From: Rugamonas rubra | Lineage (GTDB): Bacteria; Pseudomonadota; Gammaproteobacteria; Burkholderiales; Burkholderiaceae_D | Length of the DNA: 64,000 nt | Assembly: GCF_900114705.1 (NCBI RefSeq) | Contig: NZ_FOTW01000007.1 | Span: forward strand, 270,266 to 334,265 | Direction: 5' to 3' | Shown: one piece after another, positions 40,058 through 50,120 of the stretch | How positions within the stretch are numbered: position 1 is the first letter of the stretch | Layout of the letters: every line of letters starts with the position of its first letter | Notes under the pieces: generated by a model | What the model was told of the DNA's origin: nothing | Database searches by the model: none | Seen by the model: only the letters and a program-made list of their open reading frames with translations | Position numbers and translations under genes: made by a program

Positions 40058-40657
40058 TTACTTTTCGCCAAGCAACTGTGGCTTGAGCGAGCTGTCGGCG
40101 GGTTTGTCGCCCAGCCAGATGCGCAGGATCGCGTTATAGAAGGCCACGTCGGGCAGCAGCTCGCCGATCTTCTTGCCGTTCAAATGGCATTGCGTGCCCT
40201 CGCCGGGGATCCAGTCCACCGTCAACACATCACCCTTCTTCAAGCTCGGAAACTGGGCGAACATCTCGCCGAACTTCATCGTCTGCGGCAGCAGCTTGCT
40301 GCGCTCGGCCTTGTCGGTGTTGGCGTTCAGGCCGCTCATGAAGGCTTCGCCGAACTGTTCCGAGCTCAGCTCGCGCAGCACGGTGATGGAGACGCGGCGC
40401 GGGCCGGCCAGCGGCAGGATCTCGGCCACGCTGGTCTTTTTCTCCGGCAGGTACAGGCCCAGCGCGTAGACCTTGAAGAACACCTTGGTGCGCACGCCGG
40501 CGCCGTTCAGCTTGAGCTCCTTGCCGGCCAGGCCGATGCTGTCGTCGAACTTGACGCCGGCGACCTCGGTGGCGGCGTGCACCGGCAGGCAAAAGCCGGT
40601 GGCCAGGACGGCGGTCGCCAGCAGGCTTTTCAGGGTGGTTCTGCGATTCATGGTCAT
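40058..40657 (-). CDS. Exported chalcone isomerase-like domain protein
   Basis: This 199-residue protein has a Sec-type signal peptide (RRTTLKSLLATAVLATGFCLPVHA). The mature part resembles bacterial chalcone-isomerase-like proteins: VAGVKFDDSIGLAGKELKLNGAGVRTKVFFKVYALGLYLPEK, then LPLAGPRRVSITVLRELSSEQF. These proteins share the fold of plant chalcone isomerase but are thought to lack that activity. The ATG at 40657 follows GGAG by 6 bases; the frame runs on to 40738. Role unknown. Confidence 0.8.
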   Translation of the reverse strand: MTMNRRTTLKSLLATAVLATGFCLPVHAATEVAGVKFDDSIGLAGKELKLNGAGVRTKVFFKVYALGLYLPEKKTSVAEILPLAGPRRVSITVLRELSSEQFGEAFMSGLNANTDKAERSKLLPQTMKFGEMFAQFPSLKKGDVLTVDWIPGEGTQCHLNGKKIGELLPDVAFYNAILRIWLGDKPADSSLKPQLLGEK

Positions 40658-40810
40658 TTTGTCTCCAGGGATAGTGTTAAGTTGGCTGGCACGCACCCGG
40701 CCCGCGGTGCACGCGTCGGTCGAATATACCATTGGCAAGTGGGCGCGGGCGGGCCGGCGGCGAAAAAAGCAGCACGGTCATGCTATTTTATTGCCGGGCG
40801 GGATGAAAAC

Positions 40811-40851
40811 GCAGGCGGGCGCCACAAGATGGCCCCGTGGCGCCCGCGCCG
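40811..40851 (-). terminator. Terminator after the coaD-ferredoxin pair
   Basis: The perfect 11-bp stem GCGGGCGCCAC / GTGGCGCCCGC has an 11-base loop and is followed on minus by CTGCGTTTTC. It lies about 30 bp after the ferredoxin stop. Confidence 0.75.
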
Positions 40852-40875
40852 GTACGGATGGGACTGGGACTGGGA

Positions 40876-41673
<798 letters not shown>

Positions 41674-41746
41674 TTATGCCTGAAACACCGGGCATTGCCT
41701 AAATTTGGGGCAGTTTTCCGTGGTTTTGCGGGCCGTTATCGAGAAT

Positions 41747-42412
41747 TCAAGCCAACGCGCCCTTGTACTTGAGCAGGTGGAAGTGGACCATGCCGGCCTT
41801 GTCGGCGCGGATCACTTCCCACGGCGCCAGCCAGTCCGGCCGCGCCGCGTCGGCCTCGGCGCCGGTGTCCGTGTCGAGCGGCAGGGGCACGCCGGACTCG
41901 GCGTAGACCAGGCCGCCCTCCTTGAGCAGCGGGGCGCACAGCGGCAAAATGCGGCTGAGGAAGTCCTGCTGGTAGGGCGGGTCGAGGAAGATCAGGTCGA
42001 AGCGCTGGCTGCGCGCGGCGGCCGACTGGGCCACGGCGAAGGCGTCGCCACGGACGATCTGCACCGTGTCGGCCTTGAGTTTTTCCTGGATCAGCTCGAG
42101 CTGGCGCACCACCGGACTGTGGCTGTCGACCATCAGCACCGACTTGGCGCCGCGGCTGGCCGCCTCGAAACCGAGCGCGCCGCTGCCGGCGAACAGGTCG
42201 AGCACCTGGGCCTCGACCCAGTTGGCGTTGCGCAGGTGGTTGATCCAGTTGAAGACGGTCTCGCGCACCCGGTCCGGCGTCGGCCGCAGGCCGAGCGCGG
42301 CCAGCACCGGCAGCGGCGTGCGCTTCCATGTGCCGCCGATGATGCGTACCTGGTTGCTGTGTTGGGGACCGTGGACGGGGGTTTTTGCGGCTTTGGCGGG
42401 CTTCTTTTGCAT
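41747..42412 (-). CDS. rsmD: 16S rRNA (guanine966-N2)-methyltransferase
   Basis: This 221-residue SAM-dependent methyltransferase modifies G966 of 16S rRNA. The SAM motif is LDLFAGSGALGFEAASRGA and the catalytic motif is LIFLDPPYQQ. An N-terminal extension (about 20 basic residues) precedes the RIIGGTWKRTPLPV start of the core. It lies next to coaD, as in many proteobacteria. Confidence 0.93.
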   Translation of the reverse strand: MQKKPAKAAKTPVHGPQHSNQVRIIGGTWKRTPLPVLAALGLRPTPDRVRETVFNWINHLRNANWVEAQVLDLFAGSGALGFEAASRGAKSVLMVDSHSPVVRQLELIQEKLKADTVQIVRGDAFAVAQSAAARSQRFDLIFLDPPYQQDFLSRILPLCAPLLKEGGLVYAESGVPLPLDTDTGAEADAARPDWLAPWEVIRADKAGMVHFHLLKYKGALA

Positions 42413-42469
42413 GTGGCTAAGTCATTGATTCGTTGGCGGCCACTATAGCATACGGACTTTTTGAGAGCG

Positions 42470-43366
42470 CTAGCGCGCCTCCGCCGCCAAGGTGTTGAAG
42501 TCGTCGATCCAGTCCTGCATGCGCTTGGTGGCGTGCGCCTTCTGCGCCGGCGTGGCCAGGCGCAGCACCGTCAGCACCAGCTGGATGTTGGCCTCGGTGG
42601 AGGCGTCGAAGAAGGCCTTGCGCTCGGAATGCTCGAGGCGCTCGAAGCCGTCGAGGATCAGGCCGTGGATCTGCGCCATCGCCGCCTCCTTGCCGGGCTT
42701 GTCGTGCTGGATCCTTTGCAGCAGGGCGAGGATGTTCTTTTGCCGCCGCATGCGCTCGTCGAGCCAGATTTCGTTGTCGAGCGGGCGCGCGTCCGAGGCC
42801 TTGCGGATGAGCTCCTCCTGCTCGCGGCTGAAGTTGCCGAACCACAGTTCGAACTGCTCCATCGACTTCTTGAAGCGGAACTTTTGCTGGCGCTCGCGGT
42901 CGCCCTTCATGTTCTTCTTGCGGAACTCCTCGTTGTTGGCGTTGAACTTCTTCTCCAGCTTGGCGATCTGCTCGGGCCGCAGCGAACGCGCGAGCTCGGT
43001 CAGCTCGGGCTCGGCCTTGAACAGCAGCAGCTGGGTGCGGCTTTTGATGTCCTTGTAGTCGGCCATCAGCTCGGCCGGGCCGGGATTGCCCTGCAGTTGG
43101 CGCTGAGCGTTTTGCAACACCTGCGCATAGTCGTGCAACTGGGTCTTGCGATGCCAGGAGAACAAGTTGTCGATGTCCTTTTTGACCCAGGATTTTTGCT
43201 CGGTATTGAAGTCGACATAGGCGTCGAGCCACCAGTACAGCACGGTGTCGCCGTGGTTGTAGGCCAGCCGCAGCGAGCTGCAGCCGGCCAGCGCCAGCAG
43301 TCCGGCCAGCAGCAGATAGCGCAATGTGCGGTGGAACCAGCCCTGCTGCATGTTAGACTTTGTCAT
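42470..43366 (-). CDS. DUF6279-family lipoprotein
   Basis: This 298-residue predicted lipoprotein has a signal peptide ending in the lipobox LAGC, then [24 protein letters not shown], the conserved N-terminal stretch of DUF6279 proteins. The rest is strongly helical and charged. Function unknown. An alternative Met lies at 43351. Its start is only 26 bp from the divergent glmU start, so the two promoters must overlap the opposing genes. Confidence 0.8.
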   Translation of the reverse strand: MTKSNMQQGWFHRTLRYLLLAGLLALAGCSSLRLAYNHGDTVLYWWLDAYVDFNTEQKSWVKKDIDNLFSWHRKTQLHDYAQVLQNAQRQLQGNPGPAELMADYKDIKSRTQLLLFKAEPELTELARSLRPEQIAKLEKKFNANNEEFRKKNMKGDRERQQKFRFKKSMEQFELWFGNFSREQEELIRKASDARPLDNEIWLDERMRRQKNILALLQRIQHDKPGKEAAMAQIHGLILDGFERLEHSERKAFFDASTEANIQLVLTVLRLATPAQKAHATKRMQDWIDDFNTLAAEAR

Positions 43367-43392
43367 ATCCTCAACTTAGTGAACTCTCGACC

Positions 43393-44757
43393 ATGAATGT
43401 TGTCATCCTCGCCGCCGGCATGGGCAAACGCATGCAATCGGCGCTGCCGAAAGTGTTACATCCGCTGGCGGGCAAGCCGCTGTTGTCGCACGTGATCGAC
43501 ACCGCGCAGAGCCTGTCGCCGAGCCGATTATGCGTGATTTACGGACATGGCGGCGCCGCCGTGCTCGACCTGCTGGCGCGCCGGCCGGAAACCATCGCCG
43601 CCGCCCTGCAGGAACCGCAGCTGGGCACCGGCCACGCCGTGCAGCAGGCACTGCCCGAACTCGACGAGAACGTCCCGACCCTGATCCTGTACGGCGACGT
43701 GCCGCTGACCAGCGCCGCCTCGCTGCAGGCGCTGGTGGCCGCCGCCGGCACGGACCAGCTGGCCATCCTGACGGTCGAGCAGGACGATCCCTTCGGCCTG
43801 GGCCGCATCGTCCGCGCCGACGGCAAGATCGTCCGCATCGTCGAGCAGAAGGACGCCAACGAGGCCGAGCGCGCCATCCGCGAGATCAACAGCGGCATCA
43901 TGGTCGCCCCCACCGCGCGCCTGAAGCAATGGCTGGGCGCGCTGCAGAACAACAACGCCCAGGGCGAGTTCTACCTGACCGACATCGTCGCCATGGCCGT
44001 CGCCGACGGCGTGGCGGTGGTGTCGGCGCAGCCCTCGGCGCAGTGGGAGGTGGCCGGCGTCAACAGCAAGGTGCAGCTGGCCGAGCTCGAGCGCATCCAC
44101 CAAGGCAACATCGCCCGCCGCCTGCTGGAACAGGGCGTCACCCTGCTCGACCCGGCGCGCATCGACGTGCGCGGCGAGCTGATCTGCGGGCGCGACGTGA
44201 CCATCGACGTCGGCTGCGTCTTCGAGGGCCGCGTCGAGCTGGCCGACGGTGTCAGCGTCGGCGCCCACAACGTGCTGGTCAACGCGCGCATCGGCGCCGG
44301 CGTCAACATCAAACCGTTCTGCCATATCGAAGAGGCGGTGGTCGGCGCCGCCTCGATCATCGGCCCCTACGCGCGCCTGCGCCCGGGCACCGAGCTGGCC
44401 GAGGATGTCCACATCGGCAACTTCGTCGAGATCAAGAACAGCCAGATCGCCGCCCACAGCAAGGCCAACCACCTGGCCTACGTGGGCGACGCCACCGTCG
44501 GCTCGCGCGTCAACATCGGCGCCGGCACCATCACCTGCAACTACGACGGCGCCAACAAGTTCCGCACCGTGATCGAGGACGACGCCTTCATCGGTAGCGA
44601 CAGCCAGCTGATCGCCCCGGTCACCGTCGGCAAGGGCGCCACCCTGGGCGCCGGCACCACCCTGTCGAAGGACGCGCCGGCCGGCCAGCTGACCATCTCG
44701 CGTTCGCGCCAAGTCAGCATCGCGGGCTGGACCCGTCCGGTCAAGGTGAAGAAGTAA
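43393..44757 (+). CDS. glmU: Bifunctional GlmU: UDP-GlcNAc pyrophosphorylase / glucosamine-1-phosphate N-acetyltransferase
   Basis: The 454-residue enzyme makes UDP-N-acetylglucosamine for peptidoglycan and lipopolysaccharide. The N-terminal uridylyltransferase has [26 protein letters not shown], and the C-terminal left-handed beta-helix carries hexapeptide repeats and [22 protein letters not shown]. The ATG at 43393 gives the conserved N-terminus. Its pathway partner glmS lies 8 kb downstream. Confidence 0.96.
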   Translation: MNVVILAAGMGKRMQSALPKVLHPLAGKPLLSHVIDTAQSLSPSRLCVIYGHGGAAVLDLLARRPETIAAALQEPQLGTGHAVQQALPELDENVPTLILYGDVPLTSAASLQALVAAAGTDQLAILTVEQDDPFGLGRIVRADGKIVRIVEQKDANEAERAIREINSGIMVAPTARLKQWLGALQNNNAQGEFYLTDIVAMAVADGVAVVSAQPSAQWEVAGVNSKVQLAELERIHQGNIARRLLEQGVTLLDPARIDVRGELICGRDVTIDVGCVFEGRVELADGVSVGAHNVLVNARIGAGVNIKPFCHIEEAVVGAASIIGPYARLRPGTELAEDVHIGNFVEIKNSQIAAHSKANHLAYVGDATVGSRVNIGAGTITCNYDGANKFRTVIEDDAFIGSDSQLIAPVTVGKGATLGAGTTLSKDAPAGQLTISRSRQVSIAGWTRPVKVKK

Positions 44758-44793
44758 CAGACTGTATGGCGGCCACGGCCGCCAGCGACCGCC

Positions 44794-44817
44794 ACGGCGC
44801 CTTCGGGCGCCGTTTTC
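44794..44817 (+). terminator. glmU rho-independent terminator with UUCG-type loop
   Basis: The 8-bp stem ACGGCGCC / GGCGCCGT closes a 4-base loop and is followed by TTTTC. It lies 37 bp after the glmU stop and immediately before repeat array 1. Confidence 0.85.
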
Positions 44818-44820
44818 AAT

Positions 44821-45199
44821 TGTGGATAAACATGTGGAAAAACTGGCGCACAAGCCGGGTATAAGCGCAGGATAACTTTTTCGCACAGCCATGCTATCGA
44901 TTTTGCTTGTGAGTAAGTCTGTGGGTAAGTGGTGAAAAAGCAGGGGGCAAGCCTTGCATAAGTTTGCCTAGGGTGCAAGCCGGCGCTGGTCCACATCCGG
45001 CCGACGTGGGGACTGCGCCCTGTCCACCTCGAAAACAGCCGATTGTGAACAACTCTGTGCATAAGCGATGGAATAAGGCGCGGATAAGCCGTGCACAAGT
45101 GGAGGATAAGTGTTTTTTTCTGTTCGCCCCACTTTGTCGCCTGTGTATAAACATGTGGAAAACCCTGCGTATAGTGCCTGAATAAGGGTTGGATAAGTT
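44821..45199. repeat. Repeat array 1: tandem degenerate TGTGGATAAGC (DnaA-box-like) units
   Basis: The glmU - fecI gap (44758-45304) is filled by 20 or more 10-13-bp units of the type NTGTGGATAAGY. It starts with an exact TGTGGATAA (44821-44829) and includes ATGTGGAAAAAC, CTGTGGGTAAGT, GCGGATAAGC and TTGGATAAGT. All run in the same direction, so every unit is a DnaA-box-like sequence on the minus strand. Unit length is close to one helical turn. A stretch near 44975-45040 is less regular. No gene is supported here. Confidence 0.7.
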
Positions 45200-45277
45200 G
45201 CCAGCAGGCGGACCTGGCGTGCTTGAGCGGCGCCGCCGCCAACCAGCGCAATAGTTCCCGCGCTTTTGCAAGTTTGT

Positions 45278-45301
45278 TATAATTGAGAATAATTCTCATT
45301 C
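45278..45301 (+). promoter_or_regulatory. Promoter -10 and Fur box upstream of fecI
   Basis: TATAAT (45278-45283) is followed immediately by the palindrome GAGAATAATTCTCATTC, a good match to the Fur consensus built of GATAAT-type half sites. Its position over the start-site region, with the fecI ATG at 45305, predicts iron-repressed transcription of the fecI-fecR-receptor cluster. The -35 is weak, as expected for an activator- or repressor-controlled promoter. Confidence 0.75.
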
Positions 45302-45304
45302 AAT

Positions 45305-45835
45305 ATGCCGCCAGCCGTGTCTGTCCAAGAACTCGCCTTCCGCAACGACCTCAACAGCATGTACGTGGACCACCACGGCTGGCTGGTGGGATGGTTGCGC
45401 CGCAAGCTCAACGGCGCCGACCAGGCTTTCGACCTGGCGCAGGACACCTTTCTGCGCATCCTCTGCCAGCCCGAGCACAAACGGCAGGCGCCGCAGGAGC
45501 CGCGCGCCTATCTGACCACGGTGGCGCGCCGGCTGCTGATCAACCACGTGCAGCGCCAAGCGCTGGAGCAGGCCTATCTGGACGTGCTGGCCCAGCTGCC
45601 GCAGGCGCACACGCCGTCGCCGGAGGCGCGCCTGCTGATGCTGGAGACCTTGCACGAGATCGACCGCATGCTCGACGGCCTGGCGCACAAGGCGCGCGAG
45701 GCCTTCCTGCTGTCGCAGTTGGAAGGCCTGGGCTACGCCGCCATCGCCGAGCGGCTGGACGTGAGCGAGCGCACCGTCAAGCGCTACATGGCGGCGGCGT
45801 TCGAGCAGTGCATCCTGCTGGTGGCGGACGCATGA
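45305..45835 (+). CDS. fecI: FecI-type extracytoplasmic-function sigma factor
   Basis: This 176-residue ECF sigma factor has region 2 (about residues 10-80, DQAFDLAQDTFLRIL) and region 4 (about 115-170, GYAAIAERLDVSERTVKRYMAAAFEQC). FecI-type sigmas direct transcription of a siderophore receptor in response to a signal passed through FecR. A Fur box lies at its start, and its stop overlaps the fecR ATG (ATGA). The downstream TonB receptor has the signalling domain, completing the circuit. Confidence 0.9.
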   Translation: MPPAVSVQELAFRNDLNSMYVDHHGWLVGWLRRKLNGADQAFDLAQDTFLRILCQPEHKRQAPQEPRAYLTTVARRLLINHVQRQALEQAYLDVLAQLPQAHTPSPEARLLMLETLHEIDRMLDGLAHKAREAFLLSQLEGLGYAAIAERLDVSERTVKRYMAAAFEQCILLVADA

Positions 45836-46857
45836 GCCGGCCGGCGACGGAGCAGCCGCCGGCCGGCGCCGGCGCCGGCGCCAACGCGCCGCTGAGTCCG
45901 CGCGCGGCCAGGGAGGCGGCGCAATGGTTGAGCCGCCTGCACGCCGGCGCGCTGACGGCGGCCGAGCAGCGCCGCTGCGACGCCTGGCGGCAGAGCGATC
46001 CCGAGCACGAGCGGGCCTGGCGCCGCGCCGAGCTGGTGGCGCACAAGCTCGGCCTGGTGCCGGCCGCCGTCGCCCTGCCGACACTGCGCCGCGCCGACAG
46101 CACGCAGCGGCGCAACGCCATCAAGACGCTGGCGCTGCTGGTCGGCGCCGCGCCGCTGGGCTGGGCCGCCTGGCGCGCCGCGCCGTGGGACGAGTGGAGC
46201 GCCGACGTGCGCACTGCCAGCGGCGAGCGGCGCAGCCTGACGCTGGCCGACGGCAGCCGCGTGGTGCTCAACACCGCCAGCGCGCTCGACGTTCGCTTCG
46301 ACGGCGGCGCGCGCCGCCTGCTGCTGCGCGCCGGCGAGCTCCTGCTGCAAACGGCGCCGGAGCGCGCCACCCGCCCCTTCCTGCTCGAGTGCGCCCACGG
46401 CGTGCTGGAGCTGTTCGACACCCGCCTGGTGTTGCGCCAGCACGAGGCGCGCGGCCGGCGCGCGGCGCACGGCAGCGTGGCGGTGCTGCGGGGTTCGGTG
46501 CGGCTCAGGCCGTCCGCCGCCGGAGCGTGGGCGGCGCCGTTGACGCTGGCGGCCGGCCAGCAGGCCCGCTTCGACGCCAACGGCCTGAGCGGCGACATCG
46601 AAGCGCTGGCGCCCGGCGCCGGCTCCTGGGCCGACGGCGTGCTGTACGCCGAGCAAATGCCGCTGGCCGACTTCCTCGCCGAGCTGGCGCGCTACCGGCC
46701 CGGCCTGCTGCGCTGCGATCCGGCGGTGGCCGGCCTGCGCGTGTCCGGCGCCTTCCAGCTGCGCGACACCGACAAGATCCTGCAGGCGCTGGCCGCCACG
46801 CTGCCCTTGCGCCTCGCCCGCCACACCCGCTACTGGGTCACGGTCGGCCCGGCCTAA
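45832..46857 (+). CDS. fecR: FecR-family anti-sigma regulator
   Basis: This 341-residue protein spans the inner membrane once (about residues 96-113, LALLVGAAPLGWAAW). The N-terminal cytoplasmic part carries the FecR signature LSPRAAREAAQWLSRLHAG (sigma-binding), and the periplasmic FecR domain has VRTASGERRSLTLADGSRVVLNTASAL. It passes the signal from the outer-membrane receptor to FecI. It overlaps fecI by 4 bp. Long GC-rich stretches mean the frame is open upstream, but the ATG at 45832 fits the family. Confidence 0.9.
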   Translation: MSRPATEQPPAGAGAGANAPLSPRAAREAAQWLSRLHAGALTAAEQRRCDAWRQSDPEHERAWRRAELVAHKLGLVPAAVALPTLRRADSTQRRNAIKTLALLVGAAPLGWAAWRAAPWDEWSADVRTASGERRSLTLADGSRVVLNTASALDVRFDGGARRLLLRAGELLLQTAPERATRPFLLECAHGVLELFDTRLVLRQHEARGRRAAHGSVAVLRGSVRLRPSAAGAWAAPLTLAAGQQARFDANGLSGDIEALAPGAGSWADGVLYAEQMPLADFLAELARYRPGLLRCDPAVAGLRVSGAFQLRDTDKILQALAATLPLRLARHTRYWVTVGPA

Positions 46858-47065
46858 GCCCCGAAGCCCCGGGGGCAGCGGCCCCGGCGGCCCCGGGGTC
46901 AGGGCCCCGGGGTCAGGGGCCCCGGGGTCAGTGCCGACATTCGGACACGAGCTCAAGTAGTGCGCCAGTCGGGCCAGCAACATTTGTCCATTTGTCGGCA
47001 CTGACCCCGCTGGCTGACCCCGCTGGCAGAAAATCTAGGGTCAGACCCTAGGGTCTGACCCTGGC
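46858..47065. repeat. REP/BIME-like element between fecR and the TonB receptor
   Basis: Three CCCCGGGGTCA-type repeats (about 46885-46930) lead into GGGGTCAGTGCCGACATTCG (46924-46943) with its GACACGAGCTC extension. An inverted copy, TGTCGGCACTGACCCC, ends at 47008. Two palindromic AGGGTCAGACCCT / AGGGTCTGACCCT 13-mers follow (47037-47062). The unit is the same as at 38.4-38.6 kb. No gene is seen in the 382-bp gap 46858-47239. Confidence 0.75.
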
Positions 47066-47239
47066 TCGGCGCATCCATCGGAGCCGGGCCAGGACCCCGG
47101 CTGGCGGCTGGCGGTGGCTCCGCATACTAGCGCCAGCAAAAAATTGCGCTGGCGGTGTCCCCTTTGCCAATCTCGCCGGTCATACAAGACAGGAGCAGCA
47201 CTTATACCCATCGTCACCATTTTGCAGAAAGACCCCGTC

Positions 47240-49708
47240 ATGGCATATCCCCACCCCGTTCTCTCCCGACTGACGCTGGCGCTGGCCGGCAGCGTGGCCG
47301 TGCTGGCCGCCGCGCCCGCCGCCGCCGCCAACAAGAGCTACCATATCGCCGCCGGCCCGCTGAGCCCGGCCCTGTCGCTGTTCGCCGGCAGCGCCGGCGT
47401 CACCTTCGCCTCCGACCCGGCGCTGACGGCCGGCCTGAGCACGCGTGGCCTGCAGGGCCAGTTCGGCGTGGCCGAGGGCTTCGCCCGCCTGCTCGAGGGC
47501 AGCGGCCTGGAGGCGCTGCCGCGCGGCGGCGACGCCGATGTGTATGTGCTGCGCAAGGCCGTCGCCGCGCCCGCCGCCGCCAAGCTGGCCGCCGCCGAGG
47601 CGACCATGGCCCAGGTCACCGTGACCGGCCAGGGCCTGGGCAGCGGCACCGAGGGCAGCGGCTCCTACACCAGCGGCGCGATGAAGACGGCGCTGCGGAT
47701 GGACCTGTCGATCCGCGACACGCCGCAGTCGGTCAGCGTGATCACCCGCGCCCGCATGGACGACATGGGCCTGCGCCGCCTCGACGACGCGCTGGCGCAG
47801 ACCACCGGGGTGATGGTCGGCCAGATGGACAGCGAGCGCACCAAGTTCTACGCGCGCGGCTTCGACATCAACAACGTGCAGGTCGATGGCATGCCGCAGG
47901 GCGCCAACGCGCCGCTGTCGGACACCGTGCTGTACGACCGCATCGAGGTGGTGCGCGGCGCCACCGGCCTGATGGGCGGCACCGGCGACCCGTCGGCCGC
48001 CATCAACATGGTGCGCAAACGCCCCGGCCGCACCCTGCAGGGCAGCGCCGGCCTGGTGCTGAGCCGCTGGAACGAGCGCCGCGCCGAGCTCGACCTGTCG
48101 GTGCCGCTGAACGCCGACGCCAGCGTGCGCGGCCGCACCGCCCTGGCCTACTCGGAGCGCGACTCCTTCGTCGACATGTACCACGAGCGCAAGACCGTCG
48201 GCATGGTCATCGTCGAGGCCGACCTCGGCGCGCGCACCCTGCTGACGGCCGGCGTCGACTTCCAGCGCAACACGCCGAACGGCTCCACCTGGGGCGCGGT
48301 GCCCTACTGGAACGCCGACGGCAGCCTGGCCAACATGCCGCGCAACTTCAGCCTGACGGCGCCGTGGAGCAGCTGGGCCAACCGCCAGCACACTCTGTTC
48401 GGCTCGCTCGAGCAGCGCCTGGACAACGGCTGGAAGCTGCACCTGGGCTACGCCCGCAACGACAGCCGCAACAACACCACCGTCGTCAACGGCGGCGCCG
48501 GCTACCCCGATCCGGCCAGCGGCAAGGGCATGACACTGTGGAGCGGCGTGTGGGGCGAGGGCAAGTCGGTCAGCGACAACGCCGACCTGTACGCCACCGG
48601 CCCGTTCTCGTTGCTGGGACGGCGCCATACCCTGATCGCCGGCTGGAACGGCAGCCGTCAGGTGAGCAACTCCTACGGTGGCGAGGCGCTGCACAGCTAT
48701 CCCGACGAGATCGCCGACTACCGCCACTGGAGCGGCAACATCCCGCGCCCCACCTTTACGCCGGACGGCAGCCGCGACGAGACCACCACCCGGCTGGGCG
48801 GCGGCTACCTGGCCGGCCGCTTCAACCTGGCCGAGCCGCTGACGCTGATCCTCGGCGCGCGCCTGAGCAACTACCGCACCGAGACCGAGGCCTACAACGG
48901 CGCCGGCGCGCGCACCGGCAGCAGCGGCTTCGCCGAGAGCAAAAACGAAACGACGCCCTATGTCGGCGTGGTCTACGACCTGGGCGAGAAGTGGTCGGCC
49001 TACGCCAGCTACACCACGCTGTTCAACCCGCAGACGGCGCGCGACAAGGACAACCGCTTCCTCAAGCCGGAGAGCGGCACCAACGCCGAGCTCGGCATCA
49101 AGGGCGAGTTCTACGACGGCAAGCTGAACGCCTCGGCCGCGCTGTTCCGCACGCTGAAGAAAAACCTGGCCGAGCTCGACAAATCCGTACCGCGCGGCTT
49201 CCTGCTGCCCGACGGCAGCCAGCCCTACGTGGCCAACGGCGCCGGCATCACCGTGCGCGGCGTCGAGTTCGACCTGTCCGGCCAGCTCACGGCGGACTGG
49301 AACGTCAACGCCGGCCTGACCTTGCTCGACGCCGCCGAGGCCGACGGCCGGCGCGCCGTCACCACCCAGCCGCGCCAGCTGCTGCGCCTGTCCACCTCCT
49401 ATGCGCTGGGCCGCGTGCTGCCGGGCCTGAAGGTGGGCGGCGGCATCACCGCGCAGAGCGCCATCTACGGCGAGTCCTGGTACGGCCGGCCGACCGCGCC
49501 GAAGGACGCGCCCGTGGCGCGGCTGAACCAAGCCGGCTACGCGCTGGTGAACCTGATGGCGTCCTACGACATCCACCCGCGCCTCAACGTCCAGCTCAAC
49601 GCCGCCAACCTGTTCGACAAGAAGTACTACCGCAACGTCGGCTTCTACGACAGCGTGTTGTGGGGCGAGCCGCGCAACATCTCGCTGTCGCTGCGCAGCA
49701 AGTTCTGA
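47240..49708 (+). CDS. TonB-dependent siderophore receptor with N-terminal signalling domain
   Basis: This 822-residue outer-membrane receptor starts with a signal peptide ending near AAAA-NKS. An STN domain follows (about 32-100, YHIAAGPLSPALSLFAGSAGVTFASDPALTAGLSTRGLQG), then a TonB plug with SIRDTPQSVSVITRARMDD and GATGLMGGTGDPSAAINMVRKRP. The beta-barrel ends in Phe (LRSKF), as usual for outer-membrane insertion. The STN domain talks to FecR. The ferric ligand cannot be read from sequence. The ATG at 47240 was chosen because it gives the signal peptide. Confidence 0.93.
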   Translation: MAYPHPVLSRLTLALAGSVAVLAAAPAAAANKSYHIAAGPLSPALSLFAGSAGVTFASDPALTAGLSTRGLQGQFGVAEGFARLLEGSGLEALPRGGDADVYVLRKAVAAPAAAKLAAAEATMAQVTVTGQGLGSGTEGSGSYTSGAMKTALRMDLSIRDTPQSVSVITRARMDDMGLRRLDDALAQTTGVMVGQMDSERTKFYARGFDINNVQVDGMPQGANAPLSDTVLYDRIEVVRGATGLMGGTGDPSAAINMVRKRPGRTLQGSAGLVLSRWNERRAELDLSVPLNADASVRGRTALAYSERDSFVDMYHERKTVGMVIVEADLGARTLLTAGVDFQRNTPNGSTWGAVPYWNADGSLANMPRNFSLTAPWSSWANRQHTLFGSLEQRLDNGWKLHLGYARNDSRNNTTVVNGGAGYPDPASGKGMTLWSGVWGEGKSVSDNADLYATGPFSLLGRRHTLIAGWNGSRQVSNSYGGEALHSYPDEIADYRHWSGNIPRPTFTPDGSRDETTTRLGGGYLAGRFNLAEPLTLILGARLSNYRTETEAYNGAGARTGSSGFAESKNETTPYVGVVYDLGEKWSAYASYTTLFNPQTARDKDNRFLKPESGTNAELGIKGEFYDGKLNASAALFRTLKKNLAELDKSVPRGFLLPDGSQPYVANGAGITVRGVEFDLSGQLTADWNVNAGLTLLDAAEADGRRAVTTQPRQLLRLSTSYALGRVLPGLKVGGGITAQSAIYGESWYGRPTAPKDAPVARLNQAGYALVNLMASYDIHPRLNVQLNAANLFDKKYYRNVGFYDSVLWGEPRNISLSLRSKF

Positions 49709-49718
49709 GAGGGCGGCC

Positions 49719-50120
49719 ATGAGCGCATCGCACAAGCAAGAACATCCGCCCCGGCATCCGCATGAGGATGAGCACGAGCACCGGCACGGGAACGGGAACG
49801 GGAACGGGAACGGGCGGGCCGGCTGGTTGCGGCGGCCCCATCCGGTGCTGTCGCGCACCGTCGCCGGCCTGGGCGGCGGCTACCTGCTGGCCTCGGCCGG
49901 CGCCTTGCTGGTGACGGCGCTGAGCGCCGGCGGCGGCAAGCCCGGCGGCGACGCCATGCTGGCCGGCGCCTTGGTCGGCCTGGCGCTGTACGCGCTGGCG
50001 ATCGTCTGGGCCTTCGCCACCGGCAGCGCGGCACGCGCCTGGGGCGGCATGCTGCTGGCCACCGCGCTGCTGGGCCTGCCCGGCCTGCTGCTGCTGGCGC
50101 TGCCCGGCGGTGCCGCATGA
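49719..50120 (+). CDS. DUF3649-like small membrane protein of the iron cluster
   Basis: This 133-residue protein has a His-rich N-terminus (HKQEHPPRHPHEDEHEHRHG) that could bind metal. A short Gly-Asn repeat encoded by a hexanucleotide tract and about three transmembrane helices follow. Its place between a TonB siderophore receptor and a PepSY protein matches the DUF3649-PepSY-DUF3325 group found next to siderophore receptors. Its stop overlaps the PepSY ATG (ATGA). Exact function unknown. Confidence 0.75.
   Translation: MSASHKQEHPPRHPHEDEHEHRHGNGNGNGNGRAGWLRRPHPVLSRTVAGLGGGYLLASAGALLVTALSAGGGKPGGDAMLAGALVGLALYALAIVWAFATGSAARAWGGMLLATALLGLPGLLLLALPGGAA
49786..49814 (+). repeat. Hexanucleotide repeat ACGGGA, about 4.8 copies
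   Basis: The repeat lies inside the DUF3649-like gene and encodes the (Gly-Asn)n linker. Because the unit is six bases, copy-number change would lengthen or shorten the linker without shifting the frame. Confidence 0.85.

Noticed and set aside
44821..45199. Repeat array considered as a CRISPR
   Set aside because: Units are 10-13 bp, degenerate and directly adjacent, with no unique spacers and no cas genes in the window.
44541..45299. 252-codon minus-strand frame through array 1
   Set aside because: The apparent periodic protein pattern is produced by the DNA repeats; there is no start signal, and it overlaps the glmU end.
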